Assembly (NCBI GenBank): GCA_021787435.1
Contig: JAJYLY010000005.1
Span: 62,001 to 126,000 of the forward strand
Direction: 5' to 3'
Origin: Pseudomonadota bacterium
Lineage (GTDB): Bacteria; Pseudomonadota; Gammaproteobacteria; Burkholderiales; Gallionellaceae
Length of the DNA: 64,000 nucleotides
The notes below the pieces were generated by a model. It had not been told where the DNA came from and searched no databases. It saw only the letters and a program-made list of their open reading frames with translations. This document shows, piece after piece, positions 1 through 9,998 of this stretch (the stretch's first letter is position 1; every line of letters begins with the position of its first letter). A program made the translations under genes and the position numbers.

Positions 1-1
1 C

Positions 2-559
2 GATCTGCCCAAGTTCGCTGAAGACTACGTGCACCGCATCGGCCGCACCGGACGCGGCGGATCAAGCGGCATCGCCATCTCGTTCGCGTCCAACCGCGAC
101 GCACAATTATTGAAGCGCATAGAGCGATACATAGAGCAAAGCATCAAGATGCACACCATAGAGGGACTTGAACCCAAGTACAAACTGCGCACAGGTCCTT
201 CATCGGATCGTCCGCGCAGCGGCGCACCTCGCGGCGGATACGCCGGCAACCGCGGACCTTCAACGGGCTCGGGACAGGCTTACGGGAAGCGCCAGGACAA
301 CTTTGGCAATCGCAGTTCTTCGACAGGCCCAGGACAGGCTCGCGGTGCAGGCTACACGGATAGCCGTCCTGCCCGCAGCGAAGGTTTCGGTGGCCAGGCG
401 CGCACCGGATTTGCCGGTCAGCCACCGCGCGATCGCAGTTTCGGCTCGCGCAACGGCAACACAGCAGCACCACGCGGCGATCGCCAGGGTTTCGGCGCGC
501 CGCGCAGCGAACGCACAGACCGCGGAAATTTCAACGGCAACCGCGGAAACAAGGCATAA
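2..559 (+). CDS. rhlE: DEAD-box RNA helicase, RhlE type, C-terminal part
   Basis: Only the 3' end is present; the reading frame is open from base 2. It opens inside the last helicase motif ([15 protein letters not shown]), which is motif VI of superfamily 2 DEAD-box RNA helicases, the arginine-rich ATP-contacting motif. The motif is followed by the end of the RecA-like domain 2 and then by a long low-complexity tail of about 120 residues rich in Gly, Arg, Asn and Ser with RGG-like and DR/NR dipeptides, of the kind that binds RNA nonspecifically. RhlE-type enzymes unwind short RNA duplexes in ribosome assembly and mRNA decay. Assignment to RhlE rather than DbpA, SrmB or CsdA rests on the tail composition and is moderate. 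Confidence 0.75.
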   Translation, partial: DLPKFAEDYVHRIGRTGRGGSSGIAISFASNRDAQLLKRIERYIEQSIKMHTIEGLEPKYKLRTGPSSDRPRSGAPRGGYAGNRGPSTGSGQAYGKRQDNFGNRSSSTGPGQARGAGYTDSRPARSEGFGGQARTGFAGQPPRDRSFGSRNGNTAAPRGDRQGFGAPRSERTDRGNFNGNRGNKA

Positions 560-577
560 CAGTAACTGTTCCGCAAT

Positions 578-605
578 AAAAAAGCACGCTAAGGCGTGCT
601 TTTTT
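578..605. terminator. bidirectional rho-independent terminator
   Basis: Six-base-pair GC stem GCACGC/GCGTGC with a TAAG loop, extended by six A:T pairs on either side (A-run 578-583, T-run 600-605). It sits between the convergent helicase gene and rep and can serve both strands. Confidence 0.85.
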
Positions 606-622
606 ATTCCCGCATCCTAACG

Positions 623-2599
623 CTAGGGTTTGGCCAGCATGGCTTTGAGCTTGGCCAGTTTGTTCATGCCTTCATCCTTGCTCACTACAGCCTCTGCATG
701 AACACCGGCATGGACCAATTCGCTTTGCGGCATTTCTTCAAGGAACCGGCTGGGCTCGCATAGCACCCAGTCACGGCCTTTGCGGCGGCGTTTGCAATAA
801 CTGATCTGCAGGCTGCGTTCTGCCCGGGTAATGCCGACATACATGAGCCTGCGCTCTTCCTCTATGCCTTTTTCATCGCTGTCGCGAAACGGCAGGATAT
901 CTTCTTCAGCACCTACGATGAACACATGGGGAAACTCGAGCCCCTTGGCCGCATGCAGCGTGGACAAGGATACTGCATCTGGAACCTCGTCTCGCCCGTC
1001 TAACATGTTGATCAGCGCGATGGTCTGCACCATCTCAAGCAGCGATTTTCCGTCGGCTTCGGCTTTGCGTTTCAGCCAGCCCGTGAAGTCGTCCACGTTT
1101 TTCCATTTGACTTCCGCCTGCCTTGCCTCGAATGAGTCGTAAAGCCAGGCTTCATAGTTGATGGCGCGCAGCAATTCGTCCAGAAGCTCACCACATGGCT
1201 CCTTGTCGGCACGCGCTTCGAGCCGACTGATGAAACGGCAAAACACCATCAGATCCTCATGCAGCCTAGGCGGCAACAACTCATTCATCTCGGCCTCGAA
1301 AGCCGCCTCGAACAGGCTGATGTGGCGGGAACCTGCGAAGCTGCCCAGCTTTTCGAGTGTGGTATTGCCGATGCCGCGCTTGGGCGTGGTGATTGCGCGT
1401 ATGAAGGCCGGATCATCGTCGGGGTTTGCGATGAGCCGCAAATAGGCGGTGATGTCCTTGATCTCGGATTTATCGAAAAATGATGTGCCTCCGCTTACCG
1501 TATAAGGCACGCGCTGGGCTCTCAACTGTTCCTCGAATGCGCGCGACAGATAATTGCTGCGATAAAGGATGGCGTAATCCGAAAAACGAGTTTGATGCTC
1601 AAGCTTGTGCGTGACGAGCTTCATCACCACACTCTCCGCCTCATGTTCATCGTCACGCGCCGCATAAATCCTGATCGCATCTCCGATGCCATGGTCGCTC
1701 CACAGCTTCTTCTCGAACACCTTGGTATTGTGATTGATGAGCTGATTGGCCACTTTCAGGATGCGCTGCGAGGAACGGTAATTCTGTTCCAGTTTGATCA
1801 CCCGCAGCTGGCTGTAGTCATTTCTGAGATTGTGCAGATTCGCGATGCTCGCCCCGCGCCATGCATAGATGGCTTGGTCATCGTCGCCCACCGCAGTGAA
1901 TGCGGCGCGCGTTCCTGCCAGGAGCCGGGTCAACTGATACTGGCAATCGTTGGTATCCTGATATTCGTCTATCAGCAAATAGCGCAGCCGCTGCTGCCAG
2001 CGCGAGAGGGCTTCCGGATATTCCTTGAAGAGCAGCACCGGCAAATGGATCAGATCGTCGAAATCCATCGCCTGATAGGCGCGCAAGGTCTCCTGATAGC
2101 GCGCATAGATGCGTGCATGAACCTCTGTCTCGGCACTGTCCGCCACTACCTGCCTGGGCGATATGAAAGCCGACTTCCAGTTGGATACCTGGGTCTGCAT
2201 AGTCCGGATTTCCTGCTTGTCGCCCGAATTGGCAAGCTCGCTGAAAATCTTGAAGGTATCGCTGGAATCGAAAATGGAGAACTGCGGCTTGTATCCCAGG
2301 AGAGCGGCTTCCGCGCGCAGTATGTTCATGCCCAGCGAATGGAACGTGCTGACCACGAGACCCTTTGCATCCTTGCCCTGCAAAAGCGTGCCCACGCGTT
2401 CCTTCATTTCGTTGGCAGCCTTGTTGGTGAAAGTGATCGCCGCGATGTTCTTCGCTTCATAACCGCATTCCTCAACGAGATACGCGATCTTGTGCGTGAT
2501 CACGCGTGTCTTGCCGCTGCCGGCGCCTGCCAGCACCAGCAGCGGGCCGCCGAGATACATGGCCGCTTCCCTCTGTTCCGCATTGAGCTTGCTTAACAT
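623..2599 (-). CDS. rep: ATP-dependent DNA helicase Rep (UvrD/Rep family)
   Basis: A 658-residue superfamily 1A 3'-5' DNA helicase that helps replication forks past obstacles. Visible motifs: Walker A GAGSGKT (residues 25-31), TFTNKAANEM (motif Ia), DEYQDTN (motif II, about 211-217), QNYRSSQRIL (motif IV), STLHAAKGLEF (motif V) and VGITRAERSL (motif VI). Length is close to E. coli Rep (673). A longer reading from 2659 would add 20 residues of non-family sequence and overlap galE; the ATG at 2599, 8 bases after the galE stop, gives the family N-terminus LNAEQREA. No strong Shine-Dalgarno is visible, so translational coupling to galE is likely. Confidence 0.93.
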   Translation of the reverse strand: MLSKLNAEQREAAMYLGGPLLVLAGAGSGKTRVITHKIAYLVEECGYEAKNIAAITFTNKAANEMKERVGTLLQGKDAKGLVVSTFHSLGMNILRAEAALLGYKPQFSIFDSSDTFKIFSELANSGDKQEIRTMQTQVSNWKSAFISPRQVVADSAETEVHARIYARYQETLRAYQAMDFDDLIHLPVLLFKEYPEALSRWQQRLRYLLIDEYQDTNDCQYQLTRLLAGTRAAFTAVGDDDQAIYAWRGASIANLHNLRNDYSQLRVIKLEQNYRSSQRILKVANQLINHNTKVFEKKLWSDHGIGDAIRIYAARDDEHEAESVVMKLVTHKLEHQTRFSDYAILYRSNYLSRAFEEQLRAQRVPYTVSGGTSFFDKSEIKDITAYLRLIANPDDDPAFIRAITTPKRGIGNTTLEKLGSFAGSRHISLFEAAFEAEMNELLPPRLHEDLMVFCRFISRLEARADKEPCGELLDELLRAINYEAWLYDSFEARQAEVKWKNVDDFTGWLKRKAEADGKSLLEMVQTIALINMLDGRDEVPDAVSLSTLHAAKGLEFPHVFIVGAEEDILPFRDSDEKGIEEERRLMYVGITRAERSLQISYCKRRRKGRDWVLCEPSRFLEEMPQSELVHAGVHAEAVVSKDEGMNKLAKLKAMLAKP

Positions 2600-2607
2600 T
2601 GCAACGG

Positions 2608-3621
2608 CTATCGGTATCCTGACGGATTCATCGATTGCCAACGCCATGCATCTTCGCACATCCTGTCTATGCCAAACTTCGCAGCCCAGCCCAGCATTTG
2701 CTTGGCCAGCGCGGGATCGGCAAAACAGCAGGCAATATCCCCCGCCCTGCGTGACACGATGCGGTATGGTATCTCGCGTCCGCTCGCGAACTTGAAGGCA
2801 TTGACCATGTCCAGCACGCTGTAGCCCTGTCCCGTGCCGAGGTTCACGGTAAACAGGCCCAGGTTTTTGGCAAGGTGATCCAAGGCCAGGACATGACCTC
2901 GGGCCAGATCGACCACGTGGATGTAGTCGCGCACCCCTGTCCCGTCAGGCGTCGGATAGTCATTGCCGAAAACCTGCAGATATTCCCGGCGTCCCACGGC
3001 AACCTGCGCGATGAATGGCATCAGATTGTTGGGTATGCCATTCGGATCTTCCCCGATCAGGCCGCTGTCATGCGCACCCACCGGATTGAAATAGCGCAGG
3101 ATGCCTATGCGCCACGCCGGATCTGATGCATGCAGATCGCGCAGTATCTGTTCTATCATCAGCTTGCTCGTGCCATACGGATTGGTCGTGCCGCCAGTCG
3201 GAAAATCTTCGTGTATCGGCACTGCATGCGGATCGCCATACACGGTCGCGGAAGAACTGAACACGATGTTGCGAACACCCTGCTCATGCATCACCTCGCA
3301 AAGCGCAACCGTTCCCGACACATTGTTGTCGTAATAGCGCAAAGGCTGATCCACCGACTCCCCCACCGCCTTGAGTCCTGCAAAATGAATCACGCTGTCC
3401 AGATCGTGCGCGCGAAAAACTTCGCGCAGCGCCTCCCGGTCACGGATGTCCGCCTCTATTACAGGCACCGGCCTGCCGGTGATTTTCTCAACGCGCTTGA
3501 GCGACTCCATTTTGCTGTTGCAGAAGTTATCAAGAACCAGCACCTCATGGCCCGATTGCAGCAATTCCACGCAGGTGTGACTGCCGATATATCCGGCACC
3601 GCCTACTACCAGTATTTTCAT
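2608..3621 (-). CDS. galE: UDP-glucose 4-epimerase GalE
   Basis: Interconverts UDP-glucose and UDP-galactose for the Leloir pathway and for surface polysaccharide precursors. 337 residues, as in E. coli GalE (338). The N-terminal Rossmann signature GGAGYIGS (7-14) binds NAD; the short-chain dehydrogenase catalytic set Ser124 (SSSATVYG), Tyr149 and Lys153 (YGTSK) is complete. The ATG at 3621 was chosen over the upstream start at 3660 because [13 protein letters not shown] is the family N-terminus and GGCAAGG lies just upstream. It is followed directly by rep, probably in one transcript. Confidence 0.95.
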   Translation of the reverse strand: MKILVVGGAGYIGSHTCVELLQSGHEVLVLDNFCNSKMESLKRVEKITGRPVPVIEADIRDREALREVFRAHDLDSVIHFAGLKAVGESVDQPLRYYDNNVSGTVALCEVMHEQGVRNIVFSSSATVYGDPHAVPIHEDFPTGGTTNPYGTSKLMIEQILRDLHASDPAWRIGILRYFNPVGAHDSGLIGEDPNGIPNNLMPFIAQVAVGRREYLQVFGNDYPTPDGTGVRDYIHVVDLARGHVLALDHLAKNLGLFTVNLGTGQGYSVLDMVNAFKFASGREIPYRIVSRRAGDIACCFADPALAKQMLGWAAKFGIDRMCEDAWRWQSMNPSGYR

Positions 3622-3767
3622 GCCTTGCCCTTTGCAAATACGTTCAACAAACACCGCCAATCATCCAACCATACCCAGATATCATGCAGGCGTCAACGAA
3701 AGCACCACACACTTTCAGAACATCAGAAATCGTGCGCGCGGTTACTACGCGCAGTAAAATATGGGTA

Positions 3768-5096
3768 TCACTTTTCTTCTACTGCCGCAGCAAACTGCTG
3801 TACCGCATCGACCACCTTCCGCGCCCCGGCGCGAATCTGCTGGATTGCAGCACCTGCACCGTTGGCGAGATGGACACCATCCTCGGCCCCGGCCTGACTG
3901 CGCGCCATGCTTTCAATCACAGCCTGACTTTCGGCCTGGATGGACTCGATCATCCTGCTGATTTCAGTCGTGGAACCGCTGGTGCGTTCGGCAAGCTTGC
4001 GCACTTCATCGGCCACTACCGCAAACCCTCGCCCGCTCTCACCCGCACGCGCGGCCTCGATCGCCGCATTCAGCGCCAACAGGTTGGTCTGGTCGGCAAT
4101 TTCCTTAATCGTCTTGACGATAGAAGATATCTGCCGGGTTTGCTCACCAAGGTTCTGCACTTGGTTCGATGAGGCTTGTACCTGTTCGGATAGCGAGTGC
4201 ATTTTGTCGGTAGCCTGCAGGATGATCTGCTCACCATTCGACGAAACCTTTTCTGTTTCCAGGGAAATTTCATAGGCCATGCGCGCGCTTTGCGATTCAA
4301 CCTGTTGGCGCAGTACCGTCCTTGTTATATCTGCCGCAAATTTGATTACCCTGTATGGTTTGCCGTTTTCATCGTTTACCGGGTTGTAACTGGCCTCAAG
4401 CCACACAGTATGTCCGTCCTTCGCGACACGCTCAAGTTGGCCGGTAAAGTAATCTCCGCGGTTAAGCCTGCTCCAGAACTCATTGTAAGCAGCGCTCGAT
4501 GCGTATTCTTCACGGCAGAATTTCCGATGATGCATGCCCTTGATCTCTTCGGCGCTGTATCCCATAACCTCCAGGAAATTGGCATTAGCCTCGATCACTT
4601 TTCCCTGCATATCGAACTCGATGACAGCCATGGAACGGTTCAGTGCCGTAACCAGATTGCGGAAATATTCCGCCTCTTTCACCTGCTGCGTAATGTCGCT
4701 GGCAATCTTGATGACCTTCTCGACATGCCCATCTTTGGAGGCTACCGGGAAATAGGTCGCTTCCAGCCATAGGGGCGCACCGCTTTTGTTCACGCGTTTG
4801 AACTTGCCACTGAACGACTCGGCCTGTCTCAGCCTGCTCCAGAATTGCCGATACTCCGGCGAGCGCGCATATGCCTCATCGCATAAAGCACTATGGTGCA
4901 TGCCGCGGATTTCGTTTTCCGTATATCCTGTCACGCGGCATAAGATGGCATTCGCATCAAGAATCACCCCGTCCATCGAAAATTCAATGACCGCCATGCT
5001 GCGCTTAAGGGCAGCAAACATATTCTTGAGCGGTAACAGTTCATGTTGCAGCCTGTCGATCTGGTCTAGATATTTCTTGGAAACGCCGAACATCAT
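3768..5096 (-). CDS. soluble double-PAS methyl-accepting chemotaxis protein, BdlA-like
   Basis: 442 residues with no transmembrane segment. Two tandem PAS domains (about 25-137 and 147-260) share the repeated opening RSMAVIEF and the blocks GMHH and FWSRL, so they look like an internal duplication. They are followed by an MCP signalling domain with the conserved hairpin tip ([21 protein letters not shown]) that binds CheA/CheW. There is no HAMP domain. This is the architecture of Pseudomonas BdlA, which links redox or energy state to biofilm dispersal, and of Aer-like soluble receptors. The MCP domain stops soon after the hairpin. GGAG lies 5 bases before the ATG pair. PAS ligand (haem, FAD or none) cannot be read from sequence alone. 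Confidence 0.85.
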   Translation of the reverse strand: MMFGVSKKYLDQIDRLQHELLPLKNMFAALKRSMAVIEFSMDGVILDANAILCRVTGYTENEIRGMHHSALCDEAYARSPEYRQFWSRLRQAESFSGKFKRVNKSGAPLWLEATYFPVASKDGHVEKVIKIASDITQQVKEAEYFRNLVTALNRSMAVIEFDMQGKVIEANANFLEVMGYSAEEIKGMHHRKFCREEYASSAAYNEFWSRLNRGDYFTGQLERVAKDGHTVWLEASYNPVNDENGKPYRVIKFAADITRTVLRQQVESQSARMAYEISLETEKVSSNGEQIILQATDKMHSLSEQVQASSNQVQNLGEQTRQISSIVKTIKEIADQTNLLALNAAIEAARAGESGRGFAVVADEVRKLAERTSGSTTEISRMIESIQAESQAVIESMARSQAGAEDGVHLANGAGAAIQQIRAGARKVVDAVQQFAAAVEEK

Positions 5097-5239
5097 AGTA
5101 ACTCCATAAGAGATTGACAGATGTTAAGTCCGGATCGCTCCGGCATCAGTCTTGTTTTCAATGTAATTTTGTAGTGAGGCTTGCCGAATCCCGAATTCCC
5201 GGCAATTGAATGGATGAAAGTCATAAAAGCACCTGACGA

Positions 5240-5296
5240 TGTTGGCGCCAACCGGAAATTGACCCAGCGCGCTGACTGAAAATTGACCCAGGATCG
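5240..5296. mobile_element. orphan IS21-type terminus (remnant)
   Basis: The sequence begins with TG (TGTTGGCGCCAACC) and contains two spaced copies of AAATTGACCCAG (about 5256-5267 and 5281-5291, the second preceded by GACTGA). A 5'-TG tip with multiple internal terminal repeats ending in TTGACCC is the look of IS21-family ends. No istA/istB-like frame is nearby and no second end is seen, so if real this is a solo end left by deletion. The family call is from pattern memory and not from a database match. Confidence 0.4.
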
Positions 5297-5550
5297 GTTG
5301 CTGTTTTTTTGGGGCAGAAACTGTGGATAAGTATACCAAGGTCTGACTTTTGTAAGTTCACTATTTCAATTTTTACAAACCAGCCGAGAGAAGGTTCGCA
5401 AAGAACAAAAACCGATGCGATCCCACTTTGCATCAATCGCGTATCAGAATGCTACATCAGGCACTGTTTCTTCGTTGCTCCTGCGTTTCTGTTCTCTGGA
5501 TTTAAGGCGTGATTTTGCGGCCAGGCGGCTTCTCTGTGGCATTGCACCAA

Positions 5551-5581
5551 ATGAAAATGGGCACTAGTAATCTAGTGCCCA
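5551..5581 (-). terminator. rho-independent terminator of the gltX-tRNA unit
   Basis: Ten-base-pair perfect stem TGGGCACTAG/CTAGTGCCCA (5558-5567 with 5572-5581), four-base loop, followed on the minus strand by TTTTCATTT. It lies 14 bases past the 3' end of tRNA-Glu. Confidence 0.85.
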
Positions 5582-5595
5582 CATTCATATATGAC

Positions 5596-5671
5596 TGGCG
5601 TCCCCAACGAGATTCGAACTCGTGTTACCGCCGTGAAAGGGCGATGTCCTAGGCCTCTAGACGATGGGGAC
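5596..5671 (-). tRNA. tRNA-Glu (UUC anticodon)
   Basis: 76 bases including an encoded CCA. Acceptor stem GTCCCC/GGGGAC, T-loop GTTCGAATC and anticodon loop CTTTCAC with anticodon TTC. It lies downstream of gltX, the gene for the enzyme that charges it, and of tRNA-Ala in the same orientation. Confidence 0.97.
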
Positions 5672-5681
5672 GAGGTTTCTT

Positions 5682-5757
<76 letters not shown>

Positions 5758-5822
5758 TTACCTCGAAAGAGCGCGCATTATAGGGATGAGCCCTCTGCTT
5801 GTAAAGTCAAATTGAAAAAAAA

Positions 5823-7214
5823 TTACAGATACCTGTTCATACGCGCGAGCACGGTCTCCCGATTGAATAATGCCAGCACCGCATCAACCGAAGGTGTTTG
5901 TGTCTGCCCTACTAGCATCACGCGCAAAGGCATCGCAAGCTTTGGCATTTTAAGTTGGTGGGTAGCAAGCAGTTCCTTGATGAGCGCTGCCAGATGGGGT
6001 GCATCCCATTCGACATCCGCAAGGCGGAGGGAGAGTTCGCGCAGCACCGGCATCACTTCGGGCACGAGATGTTCATCGATAAGCGCCTGTTCGGGATGCA
6101 CATCGATATAAAATACCTCGGCTTCATCTGCCAACTCGACTAAGGTTGCCACGCGCCCTTTGTACAGCGCAATCACGTCTTCCAGCCTAGGTGCAACCTT
6201 CAGCTGCACGCCGCGCGACAACAGATGCTCTCCTGTCAGTTCGGCCAAGCGCGCATTGTCGGCAAGTTTTATGTAGTGCTGGTTCAACCAACGCAGTTTT
6301 TCAGGATTGAATTGCGCTGCCGATTTGCTGATGTGTTCGAGATCGAACCATTCGACGAATTGCTCTATCTGAAAAATCTCCTCGTCGCCATGCGACCAGC
6401 CCAGACGCGACAGATAGTTGACCAACGCCTCGGGCAGAAAACCGTCCTCGGCATACTGCATCACGCTCACAGCACCATGGCGCTTGGAAAGCCGCTCGCC
6501 GTCGCTGCCCAGTATCATCGGAACATGCGCATACTGCGGTAAGCTCGCGCCCAGTGCCTTCAAAATGTTGATCTGGCGAGGCGTGTTGTTGACGTGATCG
6601 TCGCCTCTGATCACATGCGTGATATTCATGTCCAGATCGTCCACCACCACGCAGAAATTATAGGTGGGTGTGCCATCGGGACGCGCGATGATGAGGTCGT
6701 CCAGCTCGCTGTTTTCAAAAACGATGCGCCCCTTCACCATGTCATCCCATGCCGTAACACCCTCCAATGGGTTCTTGAAACGCACCACAGGCTTGATGCC
6801 TTCAGGAATATCGGGCAGCACCTTGCCAGGCTCGGGACGCCAGCGACCATCGTAACGCGGCTTGTCTCCGCGCACCCGCATTGACTCGCGCATTGCCTCC
6901 AGTTCTTCCGGCGTAGTATAGCAATGGTAGGCATGACCTGCAGCGAGCATCTGTGCCAGGACTTCCTTGTAGCGATCCATGCGCTGCATCTGGTAATAAG
7001 GCCCCTCGTCGTAATCGAGATTGAGCCAGGACATTCCGTCCAGTATTGCCTTGACAGAAGCTTCGGATGAACGTTCAAGATCGGTGTCTTCGATGCGCAA
7101 AATGAACGTGCCGTGAAGCCTTCTGGCATACGCCCATGAGAACAGCGCGGTGCGCGCGCCGCCGATATGCAGATAGCCGGTCGGGCTTGGAGCAAAACGA
7201 GTGCGTATAGTCAT
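5823..7214 (-). CDS. gltX: glutamyl-tRNA synthetase
   Basis: Class I aminoacyl-tRNA synthetase of 463 residues, charging tRNA-Glu for translation and tetrapyrrole synthesis. The N-terminus has [15 protein letters not shown] with the HIGH-type motif HIGG (16-19); the KMSKS-equivalent is LSKRHGA near residue 240; [13 protein letters not shown] is a family block. Length and N-terminus match discriminating bacterial GltX. The Shine-Dalgarno region is weak. Downstream tRNA-Ala and tRNA-Glu share the orientation and end at a common terminator. Confidence 0.97.
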   Translation of the reverse strand: MTIRTRFAPSPTGYLHIGGARTALFSWAYARRLHGTFILRIEDTDLERSSEASVKAILDGMSWLNLDYDEGPYYQMQRMDRYKEVLAQMLAAGHAYHCYTTPEELEAMRESMRVRGDKPRYDGRWRPEPGKVLPDIPEGIKPVVRFKNPLEGVTAWDDMVKGRIVFENSELDDLIIARPDGTPTYNFCVVVDDLDMNITHVIRGDDHVNNTPRQINILKALGASLPQYAHVPMILGSDGERLSKRHGAVSVMQYAEDGFLPEALVNYLSRLGWSHGDEEIFQIEQFVEWFDLEHISKSAAQFNPEKLRWLNQHYIKLADNARLAELTGEHLLSRGVQLKVAPRLEDVIALYKGRVATLVELADEAEVFYIDVHPEQALIDEHLVPEVMPVLRELSLRLADVEWDAPHLAALIKELLATHQLKMPKLAMPLRVMLVGQTQTPSVDAVLALFNRETVLARMNRYL

Positions 7215-7288
7215 AATCGATAAGCAAAATAGTGCATTTTACGGGCTTTGCCTGGCGTATGCATCAATAAATTCGCAGTCAGGCGGTT

Positions 7289-9991
7289 TTAGGATTGGCG
7301 AGCAACAAACGCTTGATCAATGCTTTTCATCAACCGCTCCATCTCGCGATCCATTTGTTCAAGCAAGGACTCCACGTCATCGAGCACGCCATTCCTGAAA
7401 TTTTTCTCTAGTATTCCGGCCTGGTTTTGCAGTTCCTGCACACCAAGATTGCCAGCAATGCCTTTTAATGTGTGCGCCTGTCTTTCAGCAGTTTTCAAGT
7501 CTCTGGAGGATAACGATGTGCGCATTTCCTGAACAATATTTTTTTGACCCGTTCTAAACATGTCCAGCAACGAATAGTACAAATCCACATTCCCACCTAT
7601 ACGACGCACGCTTTCCGCCACCTTGACGCCGGGCAAATCGGGAAGTGCTGCCTGCATAGCTTTTACGCGGGGAGTTGAGATGCTTTGCACGCTGCGCACA
7701 GGGTGCACCCATTTTGCAAGCGTGGCGATCAACTGGTCTGGGTCTATCGGCTTGCCTATATGATCGTTCATTCCGGCAGCCAGAAACTGATTCTGTTCGC
7801 TGATGAACACGTTTGCAGTCAACGCGATGATAGGCAGCTTGGCAAATCTTGGATCCTTACGAATTTCGCGGGTGGCGCTGATGCCATCCATCACGGGCAT
7901 CTGCATATCCATCAAAACGCCGTCGAATCGCTCATCTTTAAGCCACGCGATCGCTTCTTCGCCGTTCTCTGCGACCTTCACCGTGATACCAAAACTCTCC
8001 AACAACTCCTTGGCAATTTGCTGATTGATTTCGTTGTCTTCAACCAGCAGCATATGCGCACCGCGCACCTGAGACACAAGCTCCATATTAAAACGCGCGC
8101 CCAGCGTCCTGAATTTCCCTGTCATGGATCTGTCTTTGCCGGAGATTTTCGCGATGATATCGAACAGCTCGTCTCTGCCATAAGGTCTTGCAAGCAGGCC
8201 ATCCACCAATTTTTCATCTATCTGCGCTGAAATTTCTCCTGAAATCAGCAGTACTCTCGGCTTGATCCCCAGCACGATCATGGCCTGTAATTCCCGGGCC
8301 ACGTCCAGCTCATTGATATCAACCGTTTTCGCATCAAAGATGGCCAGCGCAATAGGCCGCGCCTCCTTATTCGCCCGATGCACGATGTTCAATGCATCGT
8401 GCACATTGTCAGCCACGCTGACGTCAAGCATGAAAGACTCAAGATGGCTGATCAGCGTTTTCAGGTCGCTTTCGTTATGCCCAACTACAAGAACACGCAT
8501 GCCGCGCATGCCGGCCTGCTCTATTCGTGCTGCGCCGGCCGGTTTTTCCGCCTTCTGGAATCTGGCGGTAAAGATGAACTTCGAGCCCAAACTTGGTGCG
8601 CTTTCCACCCAGATCTTCCCCTCCATTTTCTCGACAAGACGCTTGCTGATCGTAAGTCCAAGCCCCGTCCCGCCAAATTTACGGGTAATGCTAGTGTCGG
8701 CCTGGGTGAATGGTCGAAACAGTCTGTCTATTTCCTGCTGCGTCAATCCTATCCCGGTGTCTTTCACGGTAAAGCGCAAAACCACATGATTGCGCTCTTC
8801 CTTTTCCAGCGTTGCACGCACCACCACCTCACCTTGCTGTGTGAACTTGACGGCATTGCCGGCCAAGTTGATCAGTATCTGACCCAACCTCAGCGGATCG
8901 CCTATCAATATCTCAGGAACATCGTCAGCCGTATCCAGAAGAAAACCGAGAGATTTTTCTTGGCATTTTGCCCCCAGTATCGTTGAAAGATTATCCATGA
9001 CTTCACCCAGTTCAAATGGAATCCTGTCCAGTTCCATTTTTCCGGCCTCAATCTTGGAAACATCCAGAATGTCATTGAGGATGCCCAAAAGAGATTTGGC
9101 AGAACTGTGTATCTTCTGCAGATAGTCATGCTGTTTGCCGGACAACTCGGTCTGCAGACAAAGATGGCTCAAACCAATCACCGCATTCATCGGCGTACGA
9201 AGTTCATGGCTCATGTTGGCCAGAAATTCGTCCTTTATATGGCTTGCAGCTTCAGCATGACTCCTGGCTTCTTCTGCCGACTTCAATTTTGAAATTTCCT
9301 TCTCGAGTTCAGCATTGACCCGTTCCAGCATCCTGTTGCGGTTCTCGACCACCTCTTCCAGCACGACAATGCCGCGGTTGACCAGCAGCGTCAGCACGCC
9401 GATGATGAAAAGCATTACCGCGCCTATGAATGCCCCCGACCCCTGCGCTCTTTCAGATCTGCTGATCGCGGTTCTTATCGTTCCCTGAAACTCCTTCTCG
9501 GCAATTTCCCGGTAGGTTGCAGCATCATGCGAATACGCATCTCGCAAGATCCGCATTTGCTGGATCTGCTGCGCGCTGGGCAGGTTTTTCCGTATCGTCA
9601 TCCGTTGCGCAATATCATAAGCAAGCGCGTAAAAATTATTGAAACTGGATTTCAATTTCTCGATATCCTTGATATGCGCAGGATATGTCTGTTCCATTTT
9701 TTGATAACGGTCCAGAATTTCGTCGGCCTTTGCTTTTGAAGTTTCAAGATAGTCCACCTCTCCGGTAGCAGCCGCCGTATTCAAGGATTCCACGACACCT
9801 TCAAAGCTTTTCAGATTTTCACCGGCCGCATAGAGTATCGGGAATTCAACTTCGCGAATTTCCTTCAGGAGCGCATTGCCTCCCGACAGCACTAGCGACG
9901 AGTAGATCAGGTAAATAACAAAACCCAATACCGCAGTCGAGGGAACCAGCAGCAGCTTCAGTTTCAACGGGTAATTGCGGAATTTACTCAT
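7289..9991 (-). CDS. hybrid sensor histidine kinase (HisKA-HATPase-pseudoREC-REC-HPt)
   Basis: 900 residues. Two membrane helices (about 12-35 and 187-206) flank a helical periplasmic sensor of about 150 residues. Then a coiled coil, HisKA with phospho-acceptor His262 (SHELRTPMNAV), HATPase_c with N box (LAGNAVKFT), G1 DTGIGL and G2 GTGLGL, a degenerate receiver (about 498-615) lacking the acidic pocket (VVGHNESD), a full receiver with phospho-acceptor Asp695 (VLMDMQMPVMDG), and a C-terminal HPt domain with His840 (RQAHTLKGIAGNLG). BarA/ArcB-like phosphorelay order. It starts 7 bases after the stop of a periplasmic binding protein gene, suggesting that protein feeds its sensor. No output regulator is fused; the receiver gene at 11794 is a candidate partner. 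Confidence 0.93.
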   Translation of the reverse strand: MSKFRNYPLKLKLLLVPSTAVLGFVIYLIYSSLVLSGGNALLKEIREVEFPILYAAGENLKSFEGVVESLNTAAATGEVDYLETSKAKADEILDRYQKMEQTYPAHIKDIEKLKSSFNNFYALAYDIAQRMTIRKNLPSAQQIQQMRILRDAYSHDAATYREIAEKEFQGTIRTAISRSERAQGSGAFIGAVMLFIIGVLTLLVNRGIVVLEEVVENRNRMLERVNAELEKEISKLKSAEEARSHAEAASHIKDEFLANMSHELRTPMNAVIGLSHLCLQTELSGKQHDYLQKIHSSAKSLLGILNDILDVSKIEAGKMELDRIPFELGEVMDNLSTILGAKCQEKSLGFLLDTADDVPEILIGDPLRLGQILINLAGNAVKFTQQGEVVVRATLEKEERNHVVLRFTVKDTGIGLTQQEIDRLFRPFTQADTSITRKFGGTGLGLTISKRLVEKMEGKIWVESAPSLGSKFIFTARFQKAEKPAGAARIEQAGMRGMRVLVVGHNESDLKTLISHLESFMLDVSVADNVHDALNIVHRANKEARPIALAIFDAKTVDINELDVARELQAMIVLGIKPRVLLISGEISAQIDEKLVDGLLARPYGRDELFDIIAKISGKDRSMTGKFRTLGARFNMELVSQVRGAHMLLVEDNEINQQIAKELLESFGITVKVAENGEEAIAWLKDERFDGVLMDMQMPVMDGISATREIRKDPRFAKLPIIALTANVFISEQNQFLAAGMNDHIGKPIDPDQLIATLAKWVHPVRSVQSISTPRVKAMQAALPDLPGVKVAESVRRIGGNVDLYYSLLDMFRTGQKNIVQEMRTSLSSRDLKTAERQAHTLKGIAGNLGVQELQNQAGILEKNFRNGVLDDVESLLEQMDREMERLMKSIDQAFVARQS

Positions 9992-9998
9992 GAGGTGC

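Larger units (their letters stand above)
5097..5595. other. 500-base stretch without a gene
   Basis: No open frame here has a family-like sequence; the three short frames of 67-71 codons run across repeat sequence and are rejected. The stretch holds the presumed IS21-type terminus at 5240-5296 and, at its right end, the terminator of the gltX-tRNA unit (5551-5581). I see nothing else with structure between 5300 and 5550. Confidence 0.6.

Noticed and set aside
1592..2596. Long open frames opposite rep, galE, acnA, czcA and fliC
   Set aside because: They are antisense shadows of clear genes, lack ribosome sites and have no protein-family content.
5124..5512. Short open frames upstream of the chemoreceptor
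   Set aside because: They pass through the presumed IS end, overlap each other on both strands and show no family sequence.
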